In this document: positions 57,255 through 64,000 of the stretch, in pieces
Layout: every line of letters starts with the position of its first letter
Position numbering within the stretch: position 1 is the stretch's first letter
DNA from: Deinococcus sp. LM3
Lineage (GTDB): Bacteria; Deinococcota; Deinococci; Deinococcales; Deinococcaceae
Length of the DNA stretch: 64,000 nucleotides
Direction of reading: 5' to 3'
Assembly: GCF_002017875.1 (NCBI RefSeq)
Contig: NZ_MUFV01000001.1
Span: 2,258,501 to 2,322,500, forward strand
Notes under the pieces: model-generated
What the model was told of the DNA's origin: nothing
Databases searched by the model: none
The model's input: only the letters and a program-made list of their open reading frames with translations
Program-made: the position numbers and the translations under genes

Positions 57255-58010
57255 TCAGCGAGCAGGGGTCAGGTCCACATTGAAGGCCCGGACCGTTCCC
57301 GCCGCGTCCACCGTCACGACCAGCGCCCCGACCCGCCCCACCCGTCCCGGCCCGTGCGGCGTGGCCGCCACCACCCGCCCGGCCGTGTCCAGCCGCTCCA
57401 GGCGTTCGCCCGTCAGGCGGTACGTGCCCTCCGCCGTGACCAGCTGCGGCTGTGAGCTGCCCGCCGCGCCGTCCGGCGTGACCGTCAGGAACGCGGCGCC
57501 GCGCGCCAGGACCGCGCCGTCCGCCACGCGGCGAACCTCGCCCTCCACCAGCGCGAACTCCGCGCTCGCCACTGTCACGGCCGCCGACGGGCGACCCGCC
57601 ACGCCGCGTGCCGGCTCGCCCGCGTACGTGACGGCGCTGCCGTCCTCGCGGTACACCCGCCCGGCACTCAGGGCCGCGACGCGCCCCACGTTCACGGTGC
57701 GGGCCGCGCCGTCCAGCGTGACGATCACCCCCAGGCCCGGCACGCCCGCCCAGGCTTCCGGGCCGTTCCAGGCGACGTCCACGGCCGCCGGCAGCGGCGG
57801 GCAGGTCACCCGGAACGACGGCGCGCGCGCCGCGCAGGCCCGCCCGGACGTCACCCACGCCACACCCTGATCGCTGAAGGCCGCGCGGAACGCCGCCCCG
57901 GCCGGAAGCTCGCCCAGCGCGGCGGGCGCGCAGCCAGCCACCCACAGCGGCAGGAACAGCAGGACAGGCAGGGCACGCGGGCGGCCGGAGCGGGAAGCGC
58001 GGGGAACCAT
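57255..58010 (-). CDS. Lipoprotein of unknown function
   Basis: 251 residues from ATG 58010. N-terminal basic region, hydrophobic core, and a lipobox-like VAGC with Cys27. The rest is beta-rich with repeated GRV and Val/Ala strands, suggestive of a propeller or beta-sandwich. Three more Cys-containing segments lie near 58-70. No family is recognised. It follows murF by 68 bases on the same strand and may be co-transcribed. Confidence 0.72.
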   Translation of the reverse strand: MVPRASRSGRPRALPVLLFLPLWVAGCAPAALGELPAGAAFRAAFSDQGVAWVTSGRACAARAPSFRVTCPPLPAAVDVAWNGPEAWAGVPGLGVIVTLDGAARTVNVGRVAALSAGRVYREDGSAVTYAGEPARGVAGRPSAAVTVASAEFALVEGEVRRVADGAVLARGAAFLTVTPDGAAGSSQPQLVTAEGTYRLTGERLERLDTAGRVVAATPHGPGRVGRVGALVVTVDAAGTVRAFNVDLTPAR

Positions 58011-58078
58011 GCCCGCATTCTGACCCGCCGGCCCGGACCTCCCGTGAGGGCGTCCTGACGCCGGCCGGCCCCCAGTCC

Positions 58079-59371
58079 TTACCCCGCGTCCCGCGCGGCC
58101 AGCAGGGCGCTCACGACCACGTCCAGCCCCACGCCCTCCTGAGCGCGCCGTTCGGGCGTCCAGCTGATGCCCCGGCTGGCCTTGACCAGCAGCACGTCCC
58201 CGCCTTTCACCTCGGCCAGCAGCGCGTCCACGAGTTCCGGTACGGTCGCGCAGGCCCGGTCGCCCAGTTCGGCCGCGAAGGCCCCCACCCCGAAGGTCAG
58301 GTCCGCCCGTTCGCGCGCGTACGCGCCGACTTCGGCGTGCAACTCCCGCTCGGTCGGCCCGAGTTCCAGCATGCGCCCCAGCACGCTGATCCGCCGCCCC
58401 GGCCAGCCGCTCAGGGCGTCCAGCGCCGCCCGCACCGCCACCGGCGAGGCGTTGTACGCGTCGTCGATCACCGTGAAGTGCCCCGGATGCACCCGGTAGC
58501 GGCCACCCGGCACGCTGACCGCCGCCAGTCGCGCGGCCGCCTCTGAGAGCGGCACGCCCGTCTCCTGCGCCAGCGTCAGCGCCAGCATCGCCGCCTCGGC
58601 CTGCACCCGCGCCGCCAGCGGCAGCGTGACCGGCACGCCCGCAAACCGGAACGACGCGCCCTGCGCCGTCACGGTCAGGTCCTCGCCCGCGTGCGTGACC
58701 GGCCCGAACCCGTAACTGTCCACCCCCGGATAGAACCCGGACGCCTGCGCGCCCACCATCCCCCGCACCGGGCGGCCGTCCACGCCGCGCAGGATCACGC
58801 CCTTCTCCCGCACGATGCCCTCGATGCTGCCCAGCTGCTCCAGGTGCGCCGGGCCGATACTGGTGATCACCCCCACGTCCGGGCGCACCAGGTCCACCAG
58901 TTCGGCCATCTCGCCGACCCGGTCGATGCCCATCTCGACCACCAGCGGCCGCCCGGAGCCGCCCAGCTCGATCAGGAAGCAGGCGATGGCCGGCATGGTG
59001 TTGAACACCGGCATGAAGTGCGCGTCCAGCGCCGCCGCCACGAAACTCTTCGCGGTGGTCTTCCCGGCGCTGCCCGTCACGCCCACCACCAGCGGACTGC
59101 GCGCCCGCTCGGCCCGCGCCCACGCCAGCAGCGCCGCGTGCGCGTCCGGCACCCGCACCGCGCGCGGCACGTCCAGGTCCGTCAGCACGAACGGCGCGCC
59201 CGCCTCCAGCGCCGCCTGCACGAAGCGGTTCCCGTGCATCGACTCGCCCGGCAGCGCCACGAACGCCACGTCGGGGCCCGCCTCACGCGAATCCCAGGTC
59301 AGGCGCCGCGCCGGGCGGGCCTCCGGGTGAACAGCAGCGGAAAAGGGCAGCGCGCAGAAAGGATCGACCAT
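58079..59371 (-). CDS. murF: UDP-N-acetylmuramoyl-tripeptide--D-alanyl-D-alanine ligase
   Basis: Adds D-Ala-D-Ala (or its equivalent) to the peptidoglycan precursor, in the cytoplasm. 430 residues from ATG 59371. TWDSRE and VALPGESMHG (N-domain), P-loop GSAGKTT (100-106), NTMPAIACFLIEL in place of the usual NxxxxxG, VIDDAYNASP, and LGRMLELG. A TATGCT box lies eight bases before the ATG. The rest of the mur cluster is elsewhere. Confidence 0.95.
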   Translation of the reverse strand: MVDPFCALPFSAAVHPEARPARRLTWDSREAGPDVAFVALPGESMHGNRFVQAALEAGAPFVLTDLDVPRAVRVPDAHAALLAWARAERARSPLVVGVTGSAGKTTAKSFVAAALDAHFMPVFNTMPAIACFLIELGGSGRPLVVEMGIDRVGEMAELVDLVRPDVGVITSIGPAHLEQLGSIEGIVREKGVILRGVDGRPVRGMVGAQASGFYPGVDSYGFGPVTHAGEDLTVTAQGASFRFAGVPVTLPLAARVQAEAAMLALTLAQETGVPLSEAAARLAAVSVPGGRYRVHPGHFTVIDDAYNASPVAVRAALDALSGWPGRRISVLGRMLELGPTERELHAEVGAYARERADLTFGVGAFAAELGDRACATVPELVDALLAEVKGGDVLLVKASRGISWTPERRAQEGVGLDVVVSALLAARDAG

Positions 59372-59379
59372 GACGCACC

Positions 59380-59385
59380 AGCATA
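59380..59385 (-). promoter_or_regulatory. -10 box of leaderless promoter for murF
   Basis: Reads TATGCT on the minus strand, eight bases before the murF ATG; it lies 12 bases from the divergent acetamidase -10 box. Confidence 0.45.
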
Positions 59386-59397
59386 CCGGCCCCGCCC

Positions 59398-59403
59398 TAT
59401 CCT
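59398..59403 (+). promoter_or_regulatory. -10 box of leaderless promoter for the acetamidase
   Basis: TATCCT, seven bases before ATG 59411. The two divergent starts are only 39 bases apart. Confidence 0.5.
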
Positions 59404-59410
59404 GACCCGC

Positions 59411-60400
59411 ATGACCCACCACCACCTCGGGACCGGCGCCATCCACACCGTCTGGGACCGCGCCCTGCCGCCCGCGCTGACCGTCGACAGCGGCGACACC
59501 GTCACGCTGCACACCCTGGACGCCTCGGACGGCGGCGTGGCCCGCCGGGTCGCGAGCGGCGAACTGAACGCCCCGCCCGAACTGCTGGCCCTGATCGTCG
59601 CGGACGCCCACCCGGAACACCCCGGCCCGCGCGGCCACCCCCTGACCGGCCCCGTTCACGTGCGCGGCGCGCAACCCGGCGACGCCCTGCGCCTCGAAAT
59701 CCTGGACGTAAGAACCGCCGCGTGGGGCTGGACCGGCTGCCGCCCCGACGGCATCGGCCTGCTCGACGCCGCCCTGGCCGCCGAGGGCCTGACGGCCCAC
59801 ACGCACTTCTGGGACCTGCGCGCCGGCACGCACACCGACTTCCGCCCCGGCATCCGCCTGCCGCTCGCACCGTTCCCCGGCGTGATCGGCGTCGCTCCCG
59901 CCGCGAGCGGCCCGCACCCCACCGCGCCGCCCCGCCACGTGGGCGGCAACATGGACATCCGGCAACTCGTGACCGGCAGCACCCTCTGGCTCCCGGTCGA
60001 GGTGCCCGGCGCGCTCCTGTCCGCCGGGGACCTGCACGGCGCGCAGGGCGACGGCGAGGTCAGCGGCACCGGCATCGAAACTGCCGGACAACTGACCCTG
60101 CGCGTCCACGTCGAACCGCAGGCCGGAATCACCACCCCGGAATTCACCACGCCCACCAGCGGCGGCCACAGCCGCGCGTGGCACGCCACCACCGGCCACC
60201 ACCCGGACCTGATGGAGGCCGCCCGCACCGCCCTGCGCGCCCTGCTACGCCGCCTGGAGGCGCGCGGCCTGAGCCTGGAAGACGCCTACGTCCTCGCCAG
60301 CGCCTGCGTGGACCTCAAGATCAGCCAGATCGTGGACGCCCCCAACTACACCGTCAGTGCTTTCCTGCCACTGGACATCTTTGATGGGGCGGAAGGCTGA
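59411..60400 (+). CDS. Acetamidase/formamidase family protein
   Basis: 329 residues. Family motifs: TGPVHVRGAQPGDALRLEIL (about 77-96), FPGVIGVAP, the metal-site block PPRHVGGNMDIRQL with its His and Asp, GDLHGAQGDGEV, and a late ASACVDLKISQIVD. Such enzymes release ammonia from formamide, acetamide or related amides, probably using a metal site. No amide transporter is next to it. It is a single gene. Confidence 0.92.
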   Translation: MTHHHLGTGAIHTVWDRALPPALTVDSGDTVTLHTLDASDGGVARRVASGELNAPPELLALIVADAHPEHPGPRGHPLTGPVHVRGAQPGDALRLEILDVRTAAWGWTGCRPDGIGLLDAALAAEGLTAHTHFWDLRAGTHTDFRPGIRLPLAPFPGVIGVAPAASGPHPTAPPRHVGGNMDIRQLVTGSTLWLPVEVPGALLSAGDLHGAQGDGEVSGTGIETAGQLTLRVHVEPQAGITTPEFTTPTSGGHSRAWHATTGHHPDLMEAARTALRALLRRLEARGLSLEDAYVLASACVDLKISQIVDAPNYTVSAFLPLDIFDGAEG

Positions 60401-60536
60401 CCGCAGAAGGCTGACAGCGGCTCGCAGTCCGGGTGTGCCTGATCACGCTCCCGGCGCGGGTGATCATGGGCCGCTCACGGGGGCTTTTCTACGCTGTCCT
60501 CAACTCGGCGGGCATGCCGGGAAGGAGGCAGGAGTC

Positions 60537-62768
60537 ATGCTGAACACGCGAAAGGGACTGAGGGCCGTGGTGGGTGGGCTGGTCACGTCGACGCTGCTGG
60601 GCACGGCGGGCGCGCAGGGTCTGATGGCACAGGGTCTGATGGCGCAGGGGACGGTCAATCCGCTGCAGCCGGTGCTGAACCCGAACGTGCTGCGCGCCGT
60701 GCTGGGGCCGCCACTGCTGGTGCTGCCGGACGACGGCGCGGTGACGCTGGTGTGGCCCGGTGACGCGCGGGCGGCCGGGTACGACGTGTACCAGGGTGGG
60801 CAGAAGCTGACCGCGCAGCCCCTGATGCCCGGCAAGGCGGGCGGGCCGATGTCGTTCCGGGTGAAGGGCCTGAAGAACGGGCAGCGGTACGACTTCCGGG
60901 TGGTGGCGCTGGGTGAGGCGAAACTGGCCGCGTCCCTGTCGCCGATGCCCGCGTCGGGCGGGCCGCTGGTGTGCGCGCGCTACCCGGTGCAGGGCACGGA
61001 CATGGGCGTGCAGTCGCAGAACGTGCGGGTGGGCGGCGCGGCGACCGTGCCCATGACCGTGACCGTGAACGGCCTGAACCTCGCCGCGTCGGGTGGAGGG
61101 CTGTACCAGGGCACCCTCCCGGCTCCCGTGGCGGTGGGTGCGCCCCTGAACCTGCTGACGCGGGTGGGCGAGTGCCTGGTGTTCGCGTCGGACGTCGTGC
61201 CGGAAGCGCCCGCCCTGACGGCCCCGGCGGCGGGCAGCCGCCTCGCGGCGTCGGCGGCGCTGCCGGTCGCGTGGACGTCCGCGAGCAGCCCGCAGCGGTT
61301 CGTGGTGTCCGCGACCTGGGTGACGGGCGGCGCGGGAACCGGCTGGCGCTCCGGGGACCTGCCCGGCTCGGCCCGCAGCTTCAGCATCCCGGCGGGGACA
61401 CTCCCGGCGGGGCAGACCGTGAAGGTCCGCGTGTACGCGTACAACGACGGGACGTTCGTGGGCAGCTTCGCGCCGGACTCGCGCATGGCGATCCGGAACG
61501 GGAACGAGGCCGGGCGGGACGTGACGGTGCAGGCCGCCGCGCCGAACCCCCCGGCGGTCAGCTGGGGCGACCCGCACCTGATCACGCTGGACCAGACGGC
61601 CCTGGAATTCCAGGCGGTCGGGGAGTTCGACCTGACCCAGAGCGTCACCGACGACTTCCGCGTGCAGGCCCGCCAGCGCCCCTGGGGCGGCAGCAGCGTC
61701 GTCAGCGTGAACACGGCGGTGGCCACCCGCATGAACGGGCAGAAGGTCGGCGTGTACGCCGGAATGATCCCCGCGCTGCGCATCGGCGAGGCGGGCGTGC
61801 GGACGAACGTGCCCGCCGGGGGCCTGGACCTGGGCGGCGGGCACCGCGTCACCCAGAGCGGGAACGTGTACACCCTGGACTTCCCCGGCGGGGAGCGGCT
61901 GGCGATCACGAACAATGGCGCGTACCTGGACGCCCGCCTGACCCTCCCGGACGCCCGGCGCGGGCGGGTGCGGGGCGTGTGGGGGAACTTCGACGGCGTG
62001 ACCACCAACGACCTGACTGCGCGCGGCGGCGCGACCCTGAGCAGCCCCGTGACACCCGCCGACCTGTACGGCACCTTCGGGAACTCGTGGCGGGTGCCGG
62101 GCGCCGCCGAGTCGCTGTTCGTGTACGACACCGGCGAACGCTTCGGCGGCTTCGACGATCCGGCCTTCCCGGTCGCACCGGCGGTTGTCCCGGCCGGCGC
62201 CGCAGCCGGGGCCGGGGCGACCTGCCGCGCGGCGGGCGTCACCGATCCGCTGCTGCTGGACCGCTGCGTGACCGACGTGGCTCTGACCGGCAACGCGCGC
62301 TTCGCGGCGAGCAGCGCCGAGACGCAACCCGCCCGCGATCAGGTGCGCCTGGCCCTGCCGGACCTGACCGTCACCGCGTTCAGCGCCGCGTACAGCGGCA
62401 CCTGCGTGGGCGGCGCGCCCCTCGTGAACGCCCGCGTGACCGTCCGGAACGTCGGCGCGGCCCCCAGCCCCGCCCGCAGCGACGTGGGCCTCGCGCAGGT
62501 CGTGGACACCCGCGATGAGACCCTGGGCGCCGGCTACCGTGGCAACGGCGTGGGCCTGCCCGCCCTGGCGCCCGGCGAGAGCGTGACCGTCACGGTCCCC
62601 GTCTACTACCCCGCCACGCAGCCCGCCACGCAGCCCGCCACGGCGCCCGGCCCGCACACCTACGCCGCCCGCGTGAACTTCGGCGCTTACTTCCCCGAAG
62701 CCAGCACCGCCAACAACCGCTTCACGACCACGCAGACCGTGACTGTGCCCGCCGGGGACTGCCGCTGA
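60537..62768 (+). CDS. Large secreted protein with Fn3-like, VWD and CARDB-like domains
   Basis: 743 residues from ATG 60537, with GAAGGAGG upstream. Signal peptide (about 8-27), then a repeat GLMAQGLMAQG, an Fn3-like domain (about 65-145), further beta domains, a von Willebrand type D domain starting SWGDPHLITLDQ (about 341-510; GVWGNFDGVTTNDL), and a C-terminal CARDB-like adhesion domain (about 605-743; DLTVTAFSAAYSG). A PATQPATQPAT repeat lies near 690. It is probably an exported or surface protein. Substrate or partner is unknown. Confidence 0.85.
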   Translation: MLNTRKGLRAVVGGLVTSTLLGTAGAQGLMAQGLMAQGTVNPLQPVLNPNVLRAVLGPPLLVLPDDGAVTLVWPGDARAAGYDVYQGGQKLTAQPLMPGKAGGPMSFRVKGLKNGQRYDFRVVALGEAKLAASLSPMPASGGPLVCARYPVQGTDMGVQSQNVRVGGAATVPMTVTVNGLNLAASGGGLYQGTLPAPVAVGAPLNLLTRVGECLVFASDVVPEAPALTAPAAGSRLAASAALPVAWTSASSPQRFVVSATWVTGGAGTGWRSGDLPGSARSFSIPAGTLPAGQTVKVRVYAYNDGTFVGSFAPDSRMAIRNGNEAGRDVTVQAAAPNPPAVSWGDPHLITLDQTALEFQAVGEFDLTQSVTDDFRVQARQRPWGGSSVVSVNTAVATRMNGQKVGVYAGMIPALRIGEAGVRTNVPAGGLDLGGGHRVTQSGNVYTLDFPGGERLAITNNGAYLDARLTLPDARRGRVRGVWGNFDGVTTNDLTARGGATLSSPVTPADLYGTFGNSWRVPGAAESLFVYDTGERFGGFDDPAFPVAPAVVPAGAAAGAGATCRAAGVTDPLLLDRCVTDVALTGNARFAASSAETQPARDQVRLALPDLTVTAFSAAYSGTCVGGAPLVNARVTVRNVGAAPSPARSDVGLAQVVDTRDETLGAGYRGNGVGLPALAPGESVTVTVPVYYPATQPATQPATAPGPHTYAARVNFGAYFPEASTANNRFTTTQTVTVPAGDCR

Positions 62769-62795
62769 ACAGGACAGTAGTCAGGGGGAACAGCG

Positions 62796-62828
62796 GAAAG
62801 GCCGGAGGGGGGGATCCTCCGGCCTTTC
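62796..62828. terminator. Bidirectional terminator
   Basis: GAAAGGCCGGAGG / CCTCCGGCCTTTC with a 7-base loop, between the VWD protein and the DAK2 gene. Confidence 0.8.
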
Positions 62829-62862
62829 TCTGCGGTGACGTGGTCCACTCACCCCACGGCTC

Positions 62863-64000
<1,138 letters not shown>

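Overview
The window is high-GC chromosomal DNA, read here as Deinococcus or a close relative. The reasons are the very high third-position GC, the many GTG starts, and the unusually large share of genes with a TANNNT -10 box only 6-8 bases before the start codon (leaderless mRNAs, known to be common in Deinococcus). Gene content fits: futalosine menaquinone synthesis (MqnD), a pilMNO-(P-like)-pilQ operon followed by aroC-aroK-aroB-aroQ, and a Cu/Zn superoxide dismutase fused to a propeller domain. This is inference from content, not a database match.

Layout. 1-7.1 kb: a PspA-type protein (cut by the window edge), a secreted protein, mnmE, ychF, an excalibur-domain protein and an OmpR-type two-component system. 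7.2-13.3 kb: a five-gene, translationally coupled MacAB-type tripartite efflux operon with two tandem TolC-like genes, divergent from the two-component system. 13.5-20 kb: a small secreted protein, guaA, a membrane pseudokinase with a PEGA domain, then an Mrp ATPase coupled to a SufR-like Fe-S regulator and a LigT-family 2H phosphoesterase. 20-31 kb: DAHP synthase/chorismate mutase, a truncated haemoglobin, a small secreted protein, an ABC-2 exporter, a SodC-propeller fusion with a sugar-dehydrogenase-like protein, mqnD, and a NUDIX-ribF pair. 31-34.7 kb: dgt, tRNA-Ile(GAT) and a 2.1 kb AT-rich island inserted at the tRNA 3' end. The island carries a single DUF262 + HNH protein of the GmrSD type IV restriction class. 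34.7-49.8 kb: a CBS protein, lipA-lipB, a GNAT enzyme, rplS, two HAD phosphatases, a duplicated-domain ABC ATPase, an SPFH/NfeD pair, rplM-rpsI, a decayed CPCC-type gene and the shikimate genes. 50-57 kb: aroC and the type IV pilus operon. 57-64 kb: a lipoprotein, murF, an acetamidase/formamidase, a large VWD-domain secreted protein and a DAK2/DegV-type protein (cut by the window edge).

Two things stand out. First, a 134 bp non-autonomous transposable element (MITE) occurs six times, plus one relic. It has terminal inverted repeats and 3-bp TNA target duplications. In five of the six full copies one of the two duplicated triplets is exactly the stop codon of a neighbouring gene, and the relic also abuts a stop codon. 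Second, the tRNA-Ile island has clear att-like direct repeats and a restriction-type gene, but no integrase in the window.
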